Source: Cyanobacteriota bacterium
GTDB lineage: Bacteria > Cyanobacteriota > Vampirovibrionia > Vampirovibrionales > Vampirovibrionaceae
Direction of reading: 5' to 3'
Assembly: GCA_019751815.1 (NCBI GenBank)
Contig: JAIEMW010000005.1
Coordinates: 91,297 to 155,296 of the forward strand
Length of the DNA: 64,000 bases
Positions 43,893 through 52,644 of this stretch are shown piece by piece (the first letter of the stretch is position 1; every line of letters begins with the position of its first letter). The position numbers and the translations under genes are program-made. The notes below the pieces were generated by a model. That model did not search any database. It saw only the letters and a list, made by a program, of their open reading frames with translations, and was not told where the DNA came from.

Positions 43893-44450
43893 CTAATGAT
43901 GATGGCTGTGTTCATGAGAGTGAGCTTCCTGAGTCTGGTTATCCGGACCCTGTGTCTCTATTGAGGATTCGATGTTCTCTTCCTGAGCGGGTGTAAAGCC
44001 TGGGCGTATTTCCGTATGTCGGATGAGACCACCCAAATGGGCAGTATAGAAAGTCAAACCGACGCTCACTAAAACAGTGAGGAAAATACACTGCTTCCAG
44101 AATCGAGAGAGACTTCCGCCAGCGCGTTGCATCATAATCAGACTGACCAAGGCTGTCAGAGAAGCCAGGAGCAAGGCAGATAAACTGTAGGTTCCCCATT
44201 GCTGATGGGTATCAATGAATTCATGACGGACTCCAGGCAAACCATGAATCAATTCATGACTGTTTGTGCCAGTTAGGTAGACGAGGATGGTGATCGCCCC
44301 CATTGCCATAATCCAGACTAAGGTGGTCTGGTAAAGTTGTGGAATATCCAGTGACAAGGCCATCCCCCAGAGGACCAACCCTAAGATCATTCCGATGACT
44401 GGAAAGTGGTTGAGCATTAAGTGCCAATGAGTATTGTTGATGATAAACAT
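43893..44450 (-). CDS. Multi-pass membrane protein with histidine-rich tail
   Basis: The protein has 185 residues and four membrane helices (about 10..32, 40..60, 90..108, 120..140). It starts with HWHLMLNHFPVIGMILG, a DUF2231-like beginning. The C-terminus is acidic and then His-rich (EAHSHEHSHHH), a likely metal site. It is 8 bp behind the outer-membrane channel gene, so translation is probably coupled. Its role in metal export is inferred from operon and tail. Confidence 0.75.
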   Translation of the reverse strand: MFIINNTHWHLMLNHFPVIGMILGLVLWGMALSLDIPQLYQTTLVWIMAMGAITILVYLTGTNSHELIHGLPGVRHEFIDTHQQWGTYSLSALLLASLTALVSLIMMQRAGGSLSRFWKQCIFLTVLVSVGLTFYTAHLGGLIRHTEIRPGFTPAQEENIESSIETQGPDNQTQEAHSHEHSHHH

Positions 44451-44458
44451 AACTGTTT

Positions 44459-45850
44459 TTAAACCTTTCCAACTGCTTGAAACAGTTTTGCTTTGGCCAT
44501 CTCGTAATTAAAGACGGCTCTGGATTGATTGAGTCTTGCTTCCCGAAGGGTCAAGGCTGCATCCTGGACTTCCACGTTGATGGCTCTACCAACCGCAAAC
44601 CGACGTTGAATCAGACGGAGATCTTCCTGGGCCTGAGCAATGGCGGATTCTGCTAAAGCAACATTTTGACGGGAAAACTCCAGTTCACTCCAGGCCTTGG
44701 CGATTTCCTTTCCAATGTCCAACTGAAGGACTTTTAGCTCTTGCTGCGCTCGCTTCAGACTAGCATGGGTCTGCTGTAATCGAGCATCCCGGGTTCGATC
44801 AAAAACCGGGAGGGAGGCAGTGACCATACCAATAACCCCGTTCCCCATTTGTATAGGGCGATCCGGAAACCGGAGGTTACCGGTGACTTGCCCATACACT
44901 TGCGGAAGGTAGGTGGCTCTGACGATTTTAATCTGGGCCTCTGCCGCAAGAACCCGTTGTTGGGCTTCCTGAACTCTGGGGTGTTCAGCAACGGCTGACT
45001 GTACCAAGGTAGGAAGGGGTGAACCGGCCCAAGGGGTTGCGGTGAGCGTCTCTGTTAATGAAACATTGGAACCCAAATCGATGCCCATGGCTGCTTTTAA
45101 ATCGTATAAGGCCTGATTGAGTCGGTTATGCTCCTCATTGAGCATCTGCTGGGCATTGGCCAATTCGGTTTGGATTCTTAACACATCCGCCCGTAGTCCC
45201 CGGCCCACTCGATAGCGGGCTTCTGCAATTCGTAAGAGCTCTTGTTGCACAATTAAATGCTGTTGATGGGTGAGATGTTCGCTTTGTGCCAGAAGCGCTT
45301 TTAAGTAGGCTTCTCGGACTTGATATGCCATCTCTACGGCGGCTTGTTTTAAAGTCGCTTGGGCTTCTGCGAGATTAAACCGGGCCGCTCGGATACTCCC
45401 ACGAATCTGACCGCCGGTAAAAAGGGGAATCTTCCCGGTGGCATTGAGGTCCTGAAACAGGGTTGAATCCACGGTGTTCATCATGATGTCCGGGGTCATC
45501 AAGGTCAGGTTGTTCCCACCCCGTAAAAAGGTCAAGGACCCCACGCTCAGGACAGGCCAGCGTTTACCCCTGGCTTCTTTTAGAAGGGCACGGCGGATTT
45601 CGGTTTCCGCGCCAGCCACTTGAAGATTCAGGTTATTCTGAAGCCCAAGGCTCAATGCTTCTTCCATCGTGAGAGACGCATCCACCGCCGGTAACCCAGG
45701 GAGAAGTTTTTGAGGAAGGTGAATCTCTACATGCTCCACCGGTTGATTATCATGGCCAGTTTGTTCAGTCGAATTCTCCTCACCTAAAGCTTTGACAGGA
45801 AAAAGTATTAATAGACTAAACAGAAGGGATAGGAGTTGAAACCGCCTCAT
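44459..45850 (-). CDS. Outer-membrane efflux channel (TolC/CusC family)
   Basis: The protein has 463 residues with a signal peptide (about 1..22). Two repeats of the OEP fold are seen, each with long helices (LKQAAVEMAYQVREAYLKAL; AQEDLRLIQRRFAVGRAINVE-type). It overlaps the RND pump gene by 4 nt. It completes the tripartite pump by linking to the adaptor and spanning the outer membrane, which shows that the host is diderm. Confidence 0.92.
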   Translation of the reverse strand: MRRFQLLSLLFSLLILFPVKALGEENSTEQTGHDNQPVEHVEIHLPQKLLPGLPAVDASLTMEEALSLGLQNNLNLQVAGAETEIRRALLKEARGKRWPVLSVGSLTFLRGGNNLTLMTPDIMMNTVDSTLFQDLNATGKIPLFTGGQIRGSIRAARFNLAEAQATLKQAAVEMAYQVREAYLKALLAQSEHLTHQQHLIVQQELLRIAEARYRVGRGLRADVLRIQTELANAQQMLNEEHNRLNQALYDLKAAMGIDLGSNVSLTETLTATPWAGSPLPTLVQSAVAEHPRVQEAQQRVLAAEAQIKIVRATYLPQVYGQVTGNLRFPDRPIQMGNGVIGMVTASLPVFDRTRDARLQQTHASLKRAQQELKVLQLDIGKEIAKAWSELEFSRQNVALAESAIAQAQEDLRLIQRRFAVGRAINVEVQDAALTLREARLNQSRAVFNYEMAKAKLFQAVGKV

Positions 45851-48800
45851 GACTCAGCCTCCCCAAGCTGCTTACGATTTTTGAAGCGGTTGGCTTTTTG
45901 ACCGATCCAGAGGGCCGCATCATCAATCAGGCTATGCATCACTGGAATGACCAGTAAACTGAGGACGGTTCCGGCAAACAACCCCCAGACAATCACGGTT
46001 CCTAAGGGGGCATAGGCATCCATGCCGGTTCTGGGCGAAATCGAGACAGGCAGCATCACAATAATGGTAATAATAGAGGTCATGAGAATGGGTCTTAACC
46101 TTTCAACTGCACCCATTCGAATGGCTTTCTCCCGAGGAATCCCTTCTTTTCTCCTTAAATCCATCATATCGATCATGAGGATGGCGGTGGTAATGTCCAT
46201 CCCGGTCAGGATGATGACTGCCATAATCGAAACTGTTGAAAAGGCTTGGCCCATGAAAAAGAGCCCCATAAAGACACCGGTGAGCTCTAGTGGTAGAGAC
46301 AGGATCATCTGGAAGGGTTGAATCGCCCCTCTGAATTGGGCCACTAGTACCAGGAAAATCAGGATGATGGCCAACTGAAGTCCCAAGAGGAGACGACGGA
46401 AACTATCCATCATCTGGGTCATGTCCCCGCGAATCTCTAAACCATACCCTGGTGGCCAGTTGATCTCTGAAACGGCCTTCTGAAGGACATCCATGGTCAA
46501 ATCCATGGACGGAGGACCATTGAGCCGATAGTAACCCAATACTGTAATGACCCGCCTGAGGCCATCATGGGTAACGACCGTCGGGGCTTTTCTATCTGTA
46601 ATAGTGGCAATAGACTTTAAGGGTACAGACTGGCCTTGATCATTGGTGAGATAGACCTGCTCGATATCCTGGTTGTTATTTCGCCGTTGATCCTCCCGGT
46701 AACGGACGAGAATGGTGTTTTGTCGAATGTTGGGAGAGCGGAAATATTCGGTGGTAAATCCGCCTCGAAGGGCGTAATACAACTGGTCGGAAATCATTTG
46801 AGGGGTCAGGCCCAACTCCTGGGCCTTTCGAAAATCAATAGTAAGTTCCTTGGCCGGAAGCCCTATCGTCCAATCCGTTGCCACTTGCACCAGACCCGGA
46901 ATCTTGCTGGCAAGGTCTGCTACCTGCTGACCGAGTTTATCCAGAATCTCCAGATCTTTCCCGTAAATCAAAATGGAAATGGGGGCCTGGGAGCTAGCCA
47001 TGACATCGGAGCCCATCTCTTTAATCTGGAACCGTCGAATCTCCTTGGGGAATCGTTCCATGGCCTGTTGCTGAACCGAATCAACCACCTGCCAGATGGT
47101 TCGGCTACGATCGCTCTTGTCTTTCAGCGTAATCATCATGGAAGCACCATTGACTTGCCCCATGGCGTATCCGGTAAAGTAAACGGCACCCGTCCCCGAG
47201 AAGGCCGGTCCACTCTCAACCCCGAGTTCGGTCGAGACTTTTTCAATCTCTGGCTGCTGGGCCATGAGCTTTTCCACTTCGGTGACAATCTGTTGGGTTC
47301 GAGCAAAGGAGGCGCCGGGTTTGGTTTCCAGAACCCCATAGGCTTGCCCGACATCGGCCAAGGGCATCATCTCACTGCCGATGAAGTTATAGAACCCAGT
47401 TCCGATAATCACAGCGGCCAGGGCAATGGCCACCACAGTAAACCGGTTATCGAGAGACCAACCCACCAAACCACCATATCGGTTCTCCAGACGATCCAGG
47501 AAGCGCTGAAAGGGATCCACAATCCGCCGGTAAATCCAGGGACGTTTTCTCTGTACATGGGCTTCAGAGGCTTCCTCAATGGGTTCATGGGGTTTGAGGA
47601 ATCTGGAGGCCAAGAGCGCTGTGAGGGTTAGGGAGACCAGAAAAGAGGCCAGAAGTCCAAGAATAATAGGCCATACCAACCCCACAAACATCTGCTCCAC
47701 AATGCCTCCGGTAAAAAGCAATGGAGCCAAGGCCAGGATGAGCATGAGGGTGGAGGCGGCAACGGCTAGCCGGACTTCCGTAATGCCATCCACCGTGGCG
47801 GTCTTGGGGTCCTTACCCAGGCGCAAGTGTTTTTCAACGGCATGGATATCAATAATCGAATCATCCACCAACCGCCCAATGGAAAGCAGCAACCCAATCA
47901 GGGTCGAACTATTGAGGGTGAGACCCAAAAGAATCATCCCCAAGATGGCTATCGCTAAAGAAACGGGAATCGTGATGAGGGAAATGATGGTCGCCCGCCA
48001 GTTGCCCAGGAACAGGAAGACGGCAATCCCGGTTAAGAGAATGGCCATCCCAAGTTCTTCCACCATGTTTTCGGTTAGGATATTGACAAAGTGAGCATTG
48101 TCATAGGCTACTTCAAAATGGATGCCGGGATAATCGCTTTCCAGTTGCTTTAAAACCTTGGTGGTATCCTGAATCACCTGGGGAGAGCTTGCCCCTGGAT
48201 TTTGGAGGACGTTGACCGCAATAGCTTCTTGGACCTTTCCTTGATTGACAAAGTGATAGGAACTTCGTTGCTCCTGGGCCGTATCCAGTACCTGAGCCAC
48301 ATTCCGGACATAGACCACCTGTCCCCCAGGCAGAGCCTTGATAACATAGTTCTCTACATCGGATCCCTGAAGGGCACGGGTATTGATTCGGACAATACTC
48401 TCTTCGGTTCCGCTGGTGAGGGTCCCGGCAGGACGGGTAACGTTATAGTCATCCAGCGCTTTCCGGACATCCAAGATGGAGAGGTTATACGCGGCCAAAC
48501 GGTTTCGATCGACGACGACTTGGAGCTGTCGCTTTTGTCCTCCATAGGTACTGGCCGTATAGACGTTGGGGACTGTTTTCAATCGGTTGATAATCTCGTT
48601 GTCGGCCAATTGTCTGAGTTGTAAGGGAGTCCATCGTTGATCCCCCGTGACACTCAGGGTCAGGACAGGGATATTCAAGGGGTCAATGGGAAGCACCCAA
48701 GAGGGCTTGAGGTTGGCTCCGGTGACGGGCAGATCCGCCTGGACCACATTCATCAAGGTCTGAACATCTACCAGCGTCCGTTGCATGTTGGTGCCATAGG

Positions 48801-49113
48801 GAAATTCCAGGGAGACAATGGATTGCCCGTCCTGGGAGCTGGAGCGGATAAACCGAACATTCTTGATGGCAACCATCCGCTCTTCAATGGGCTTAGAGAT
48901 ATAGGTCTCCATCTCCTCGGCAGACAGCCCAGGCATCATCGAGACAATCCCAATCATGGGGCTTTCCACATAGGGCATCATTCGCCGGGGCATGTAGAAC
49001 AGTAGGGCTAGGATGCTTAAGAGGACAACTGCCACGTAAAAGGCAATTACCACATGAGGGTGTTCAATCGACCAAAGGGAAATGTTGAAACGGTGTGAGG
49101 TATTTGAAGCCAT
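45847..49113 (-). CDS. RND-family efflux pump, inner-membrane permease
   Basis: The protein has 1088 residues, the usual length. The start (ISLWSIEHPHVVIAFYVAVV), the TM4 region with LSIGRLVDDSIIDIH and VEKHL, and repeated periplasmic domains identify it. Asp-Asp in TM4 is the proton relay. The sequence is not close enough to CusA for a substrate call; copper or silver is inferred from operon partners. It starts 1 nt into the adaptor stop and overlaps the channel gene, so the three are co-translated. Confidence 0.93.
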   Translation of the reverse strand: MASNTSHRFNISLWSIEHPHVVIAFYVAVVLLSILALLFYMPRRMMPYVESPMIGIVSMMPGLSAEEMETYISKPIEERMVAIKNVRFIRSSSQDGQSIVSLEFPYGTNMQRTLVDVQTLMNVVQADLPVTGANLKPSWVLPIDPLNIPVLTLSVTGDQRWTPLQLRQLADNEIINRLKTVPNVYTASTYGGQKRQLQVVVDRNRLAAYNLSILDVRKALDDYNVTRPAGTLTSGTEESIVRINTRALQGSDVENYVIKALPGGQVVYVRNVAQVLDTAQEQRSSYHFVNQGKVQEAIAVNVLQNPGASSPQVIQDTTKVLKQLESDYPGIHFEVAYDNAHFVNILTENMVEELGMAILLTGIAVFLFLGNWRATIISLITIPVSLAIAILGMILLGLTLNSSTLIGLLLSIGRLVDDSIIDIHAVEKHLRLGKDPKTATVDGITEVRLAVAASTLMLILALAPLLFTGGIVEQMFVGLVWPIILGLLASFLVSLTLTALLASRFLKPHEPIEEASEAHVQRKRPWIYRRIVDPFQRFLDRLENRYGGLVGWSLDNRFTVVAIALAAVIIGTGFYNFIGSEMMPLADVGQAYGVLETKPGASFARTQQIVTEVEKLMAQQPEIEKVSTELGVESGPAFSGTGAVYFTGYAMGQVNGASMMITLKDKSDRSRTIWQVVDSVQQQAMERFPKEIRRFQIKEMGSDVMASSQAPISILIYGKDLEILDKLGQQVADLASKIPGLVQVATDWTIGLPAKELTIDFRKAQELGLTPQMISDQLYYALRGGFTTEYFRSPNIRQNTILVRYREDQRRNNNQDIEQVYLTNDQGQSVPLKSIATITDRKAPTVVTHDGLRRVITVLGYYRLNGPPSMDLTMDVLQKAVSEINWPPGYGLEIRGDMTQMMDSFRRLLLGLQLAIILIFLVLVAQFRGAIQPFQMILSLPLELTGVFMGLFFMGQAFSTVSIMAVIILTGMDITTAILMIDMMDLRRKEGIPREKAIRMGAVERLRPILMTSIITIIVMLPVSISPRTGMDAYAPLGTVIVWGLFAGTVLSLLVIPVMHSLIDDAALWIGQKANRFKNRKQLGEAES

Positions 49114-50855
49114 TATTCCGGCACCTGCACTTCAATCTTAGGCGTGGCAATCACATCATTCCCTTGCTTGACCGTCAGATTGACTTGCCAGAGACCCGGC
49201 ATGCTGAATACAGCATTGTCCGTCTGGAACCTGACATCTCCCACCTTCTGAACCGTGGGTTTGGGGGTGGGCATGGTCGGCATGGAGGGCATGAGGGTTG
49301 TTATCTCCAGAGAAATATTGTTGGTGGGCATTGGCATGGCTGGGCCGGAAACAATCTCAACTTGGAGTTTGTTTTGACCCACCCGAGGCGGTTGGGTCAG
49401 GAGTTTGGCAGATAACACATAATGGCCAATGGTCTGTTTGACTTGGTATTGGTTCTCTGGAGAAAGGCGATTCGAGACAACCACTTTAGGCAAGGATTTG
49501 AGTCCTTCTGGACCATAGTGACCAGGTACAACAGCCACACCTTCCTGAAGGTCTCGCTGACCGCGAGTCACCACCACATCCTCTGCTTTCAGACCACTCA
49601 CAATCTGGGTTCGCTGTCCATCGGTTTCACCCGTGGTGACGTATTGGAGATGAGCTTTTCCATCCTGAACCACCCAGACGGCCTGTTGCTGGCCTATTGA
49701 GACAAGGGCCTGATTAGAGACAGAGATTGCATCCCGGATTTGTCCCGTTTGGATATCCACAATGATAAAATCCCCGGGGATAAACCGCTCCTCCGTATTG
49801 GGAACGATGGCTTCCACAATGGCGGTTCGGGTTTGCAGATTGGCCATCGGAAAGATAGCGGTCACTGTGGCGGACACTGGAGCGCCGGTTTTGTTTTTAC
49901 CCTCCCATATTTTGACCGGATTGCCGATTCGGATGCGTTCCAGATCTACCTCAGCCACATTGGCTTGGACGCGGATGGGGTGAATCTGGGCCACGCGAAG
50001 GATGGGTGTATTAGGGTTAACTAATGTTCCGGGACTGATGAGACGTTCGACCACCACCCCACTTTTGGGAGCGGTAATACTTGTATAGCTTCGGATAATC
50101 TCTTGGGTTCGTGCTGCGGCAGCGGCTTGTTGAGATTGAGCTTGCTGGGATTGGGCTTGGAAGGTAGATGAGGCCGCTCCCTGTTGAGCAGCCCGCAGTT
50201 CTGCCAGAGCCTGGTTGTATTGGGATTGCGCCGCTTCAAACTGGGATTGTTCCCGTTGAGCCTCTTCCTGGGTAATGACCTCTTCCTGAGCCAAAGTCCT
50301 GGCGCGCTGGATTTCGTTTTGCCAATATTCCAGGTTGGCCCGAGCAGCCTGGATGGCTTGCTGGGCACGTTGGGTTTGAGCAGCGGCTTGTTCTCTGGAC
50401 CGTAAGGAAGCATAATATCCCTGGGTCGCAGCGCTTTGACCAAAGCGGGCTTCTCGGACACGAGAGGTGAGCTCTTTGGTATCCAGTTGGGCCAAGAGCT
50501 GGCCTTGATGGATACGATCTCCTGGATAGACGAGCATCGATTGAATCCATCCCTCCACCCGGGGGAAAACCTGAATGTCATTGTAGGCAACAGCACTGCC
50601 GGTATACGTTACAGCGCTGGCGAACGTTCCTAGCTTGACTATTTCTATCTGAACCGGCATGGCCCCCTGGGGAGGCTGAACCGTCATTTCCATCGATTGT
50701 GATTCAATCACTCCCATATGTCCTGGTTTTTGGAAGGTTTGGACCAACCACTGAACCAACAGATAGAGCAGGATGAGAGCAATCAGAATAACCGCATGGG
50801 TGAAGTATTTGAAATTGCGAAAGCGGGACAGCGTATTGTGTTTTGAAGTATCCAA
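49113..50855 (-). CDS. RND adaptor (membrane-fusion) protein with C-terminal extension
   Basis: The protein has 580 residues from the TTG at 50855, which follows AAAGGA; longer frames run into the lipoprotein gene. A membrane anchor (about 17..36) is followed by the lipoyl halves, a long Gln/Ala-rich coiled-coil hairpin (about 125..230), and beta-barrel and MP domains. A C-terminal extension (about 480..580) carries a beta module with Met-rich MPMPTNN and MPSMPTMPTPKP; extra domains of this kind occur in metal-efflux adaptors. It lies 14 bp after the lipoprotein gene. Confidence 0.9.
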   Translation of the reverse strand: MDTSKHNTLSRFRNFKYFTHAVILIALILLYLLVQWLVQTFQKPGHMGVIESQSMEMTVQPPQGAMPVQIEIVKLGTFASAVTYTGSAVAYNDIQVFPRVEGWIQSMLVYPGDRIHQGQLLAQLDTKELTSRVREARFGQSAATQGYYASLRSREQAAAQTQRAQQAIQAARANLEYWQNEIQRARTLAQEEVITQEEAQREQSQFEAAQSQYNQALAELRAAQQGAASSTFQAQSQQAQSQQAAAAARTQEIIRSYTSITAPKSGVVVERLISPGTLVNPNTPILRVAQIHPIRVQANVAEVDLERIRIGNPVKIWEGKNKTGAPVSATVTAIFPMANLQTRTAIVEAIVPNTEERFIPGDFIIVDIQTGQIRDAISVSNQALVSIGQQQAVWVVQDGKAHLQYVTTGETDGQRTQIVSGLKAEDVVVTRGQRDLQEGVAVVPGHYGPEGLKSLPKVVVSNRLSPENQYQVKQTIGHYVLSAKLLTQPPRVGQNKLQVEIVSGPAMPMPTNNISLEITTLMPSMPTMPTPKPTVQKVGDVRFQTDNAVFSMPGLWQVNLTVKQGNDVIATPKIEVQVPE

Positions 50856-50869
50856 GAGAACGGTATCCT

Positions 50870-51325
50870 TTATGAATCTTGAACGGGGACAGTCATGGAA
50901 ATGGCTTCGGCAGATTCGGAGGGTGTGACCTGAACGGTCCAATCCCCAGCCATCGTGAATTCGGTTTTAACCTGATATTCCCCTGGTTGGGTCCCTTTGG
51001 TAACAGTTGTGGGAGCCACCATAGGCGAGCCACCCGACATGGGCATGATTACTTTAACATCAACGGTCTCTGCCGTAACTGGCTGACCGGTTTTGGCATC
51101 CTTGACCTGAAGGACATAGGTTTCTGCTTTGGTTTCCAAGGGTGGGGTGTCTGGAATTAAGGTAACCTGGTATTGGTCGGTGGCTTTTTGAAACTGTGCC
51201 TGTTCAACAGAAGAAAGCGTGCCATTGGATTGAGAGTCGGTTTGTCGCTGGCAGCCCGAGACAATCAAAGCAAAGCCGATCGTGAATAGGGCAAAAAAGC
51301 CAATCATGAATTTTTTCAAGCCCAT
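50870..51325 (-). CDS. FixH/YtkA-like periplasmic lipoprotein
   Basis: The protein has 151 residues. A lipobox IVSGC (about Cys25) follows a single hydrophobic helix. The mature part is a beta sandwich of the FixH/YtkA type (LQVKDAKTGQPVTAETVDVKV; GEYQVKTEFTMAGDWTVQV), with Met-rich VIMPMSGGSPMV. Its modules resemble those at the end of the adaptor gene. The start at 51325 follows AAAGGAG. It is the second gene of the metal operon. Confidence 0.8.
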   Translation of the reverse strand: MGLKKFMIGFFALFTIGFALIVSGCQRQTDSQSNGTLSSVEQAQFQKATDQYQVTLIPDTPPLETKAETYVLQVKDAKTGQPVTAETVDVKVIMPMSGGSPMVAPTTVTKGTQPGEYQVKTEFTMAGDWTVQVTPSESAEAISMTVPVQDS

Positions 51326-51394
51326 ATAAAAATCTCCTTTATCAATAACCAACAAAAGCAACCTTCTCGGATTGAGGATGCTCAAGGTTTATTT

Positions 51395-51811
51395 TTAAAG
51401 GAGGAGTGTCCTGTTTTGTAAGTAAAGCTTGGACTGGTCAGGGTAGAAAAGGCGGTACAGCCAGATAGGAGCCTGGGTATCCGTAAGCTGTAAAGAAAGG
51501 GCAGGATTGGGGTTAGCTGTGGCTGCCGGTAAAGTCAAACTACTGGGAAGAGTGTAGGCTTTAAGGTGAGCCGTATCCTTTGATGAAGAGGTACATTGAC
51601 AGTTTGAATCTGAAATGGAGAAAGACTTGAGAGCCTTTTTCTCTTTTTGGGTACAGGAACCACTATCGCAACAGGGCAAGTTACAATCTTGGACTGTATT
51701 TCCGTTACAGCAACTAGGTTCTAAAGAAAAAACCGATGAAAAACCTTGCCCTAGAACCATCACCAGGACAAGCAACAATGGAATCAGAAATCGCTGAATA
51801 TTACGATGCAT
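51395..51811 (-). CDS. Cysteine-rich exported protein, first gene of the metal operon
   Basis: The protein has 138 residues from ATG at 51811. A signal peptide (RNIQRFLIPLLLVLVMVLGQGFSS) is followed by a Cys-rich part (SCCNGNTVQDCNLPCCDSGSC and CQC), then a Ser/Pro-rich region. No ribosome site is seen. A strong promoter ends about 10 nt upstream, so the mRNA may be almost leaderless. In-frame starts at 51841 or 51901 (TTG) would lie in or above that promoter. It may bind or sense metal; no family is recognised. Confidence 0.62.
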   Translation of the reverse strand: MHRNIQRFLIPLLLVLVMVLGQGFSSVFSLEPSCCNGNTVQDCNLPCCDSGSCTQKEKKALKSFSISDSNCQCTSSSKDTAHLKAYTLPSSLTLPAATANPNPALSLQLTDTQAPIWLYRLFYPDQSKLYLQNRTLLL

Positions 51812-51820
51812 AATACTCGG

Positions 51821-51849
51821 ATTATAGAAGGAGTATCTCATCTTGTAAA
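51821..51849 (-). promoter_or_regulatory. Strong sigma-70-type promoter of the metal efflux operon
   Basis: On the minus strand TTTACA (51849..51844) and a perfect TATAAT (51826..51821) are separated by 17 bp. The start point would be near 51814, a few bases before ATG at 51811. No dyad typical of a metal-responsive MerR site is seen in the spacer. It should drive the eleven genes down to 38766. Confidence 0.8.
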
Positions 51850-51893
51850 TGATTCGGCTTATCCTCGCCCGGAGGTGTGCTTTAGACGTTCGG

Positions 51894-52241
51894 CTATTCA
51901 AAGAGAGTAACAGCTAAAGAATCCGGAATAGGGCCATTCCCACCATCCAGCTCGGCAGAAACCTTTTCCGTCAAGAGCTTCAAGGCTTCCTTGGGTGTAT
52001 TGGTTTTCCGGAAGGTTTCCCAGTCGGAAACCAGCTTGTGGACATATAATTCGTTAAAGCCGGTCAGAATCTCGTTGAGCTTTTCTGCTTCCCGTTGGTG
52101 GTAGCTCCGTAGAACCACTAGGAGGAAATGAACGACCTGTTCAGAGGTCATGTTTTCGGGTAGAGAAAAAGCAGAGAGCAACACAAAGACAACCCCACTT
52201 GGGTATGGTAACTTGGTAAGTTTAAGCAGGGGTACGGCCAT
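51894..52241 (-). CDS. Hypothetical protein upstream of the metal operon
   Basis: The protein has 115 residues and begins MAVPLLKLTKLPYPSG. It is helical, with QVVHFLLVVLRSYHQREAEKLNEI, and has no motif that I recognise. Its ribosome site is weak. It diverges from the XRE gene and shares the 52242..52317 control region. Its stop lies 50 bp upstream of the metal-operon promoter. Confidence 0.55.
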   Translation of the reverse strand: MAVPLLKLTKLPYPSGVVFVLLSAFSLPENMTSEQVVHFLLVVLRSYHQREAEKLNEILTGFNELYVHKLVSDWETFRKTNTPKEALKLLTEKVSAELDGGNGPIPDSLAVTLFE

Positions 52242-52259
52242 TAACCTGTAACCCAGTAA

Positions 52260-52284
52260 GTATGTAGAAAGCTATTCTACATAC
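52260..52284. promoter_or_regulatory. Palindromic operator in front of the XRE gene
   Basis: A perfect 10-bp inverted repeat, GTATGTAGAA-agcta-TTCTACATAC, lies between the divergent hypothetical and XRE genes, 34 bp before the XRE start. The 25-bp symmetry suits a dimeric XRE-type repressor, most likely the product of 52318..52587. Confidence 0.82.
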
Positions 52285-52317
52285 GAAACCTTATCATTAT
52301 CTGTTGGAGGCTGTCAA

Positions 52318-52587
52318 GTGAGCCGTCTTGGTGATCGGCTAAAAGAACTGAGAGGCACCTTATCCTTGGTGGATGTGGAAAAAGGAACCGGTCTGTCTCG
52401 GATTGGGGTCAGTCGCTATGAACAAGGAGAGAACGTTCCTAATCCTCCAAACCTGAAGAAGCTGGCTGATTTCTACGAAGTCTCCTATAAGGAACTCCGG
52501 AAACTCTGCCTTGAAGATTTGTATTCGGATCCGGAAGAGCTGGAGATAGTTCTGGAATGGGCCGAAGAGATGAAAAATAGAAGATAA
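52318..52587 (+). CDS. XRE-family transcriptional regulator
   Basis: The protein has 89 residues with a Cro/C1 HTH: RLKELRGTLSLVDVEKGTGLSRIGVSRYEQGENVP. The tail is acidic (YSDPEELEIVLEWAEEMK). Start is GTG, set by TTGGAGG. It lies next to the integrase, beside a palindromic operator, so it could be the lysogeny repressor or the integrase control factor. It ends at a terminator. Confidence 0.83.
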   Translation: MSRLGDRLKELRGTLSLVDVEKGTGLSRIGVSRYEQGENVPNPPNLKKLADFYEVSYKELRKLCLEDLYSDPEELEIVLEWAEEMKNRR

Positions 52588-52591
52588 AAGA

Positions 52592-52614
52592 AACCCATCC
52601 GGTTTGGATGGGTT
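52592..52614. terminator. Intrinsic hairpin between XRE and integrase genes
   Basis: A perfect 9-bp stem AACCCATCC/GGATGGGTT with a 5-nt loop lies between two convergent genes. It could end transcription from both sides; the T tract is short (GGGTTT) on the plus strand and TTTCTTTTA follows on the minus strand. Confidence 0.75.
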
Positions 52615-52644
52615 TAGAGGTGATAGAGGAGCAATGAGGAGTGA

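Noticed and set aside
46636..47631. 331-codon plus-strand frame within the RND pump
   Set aside because: Antisense shadow of a clear 1088-residue RND protein.
49113..50942. Start of the RND adaptor at 50942
   Set aside because: That frame would overlap the lipoprotein gene by 70 bp and lacks a ribosome site; TTG at 50855 after AAAGGA is preferred.
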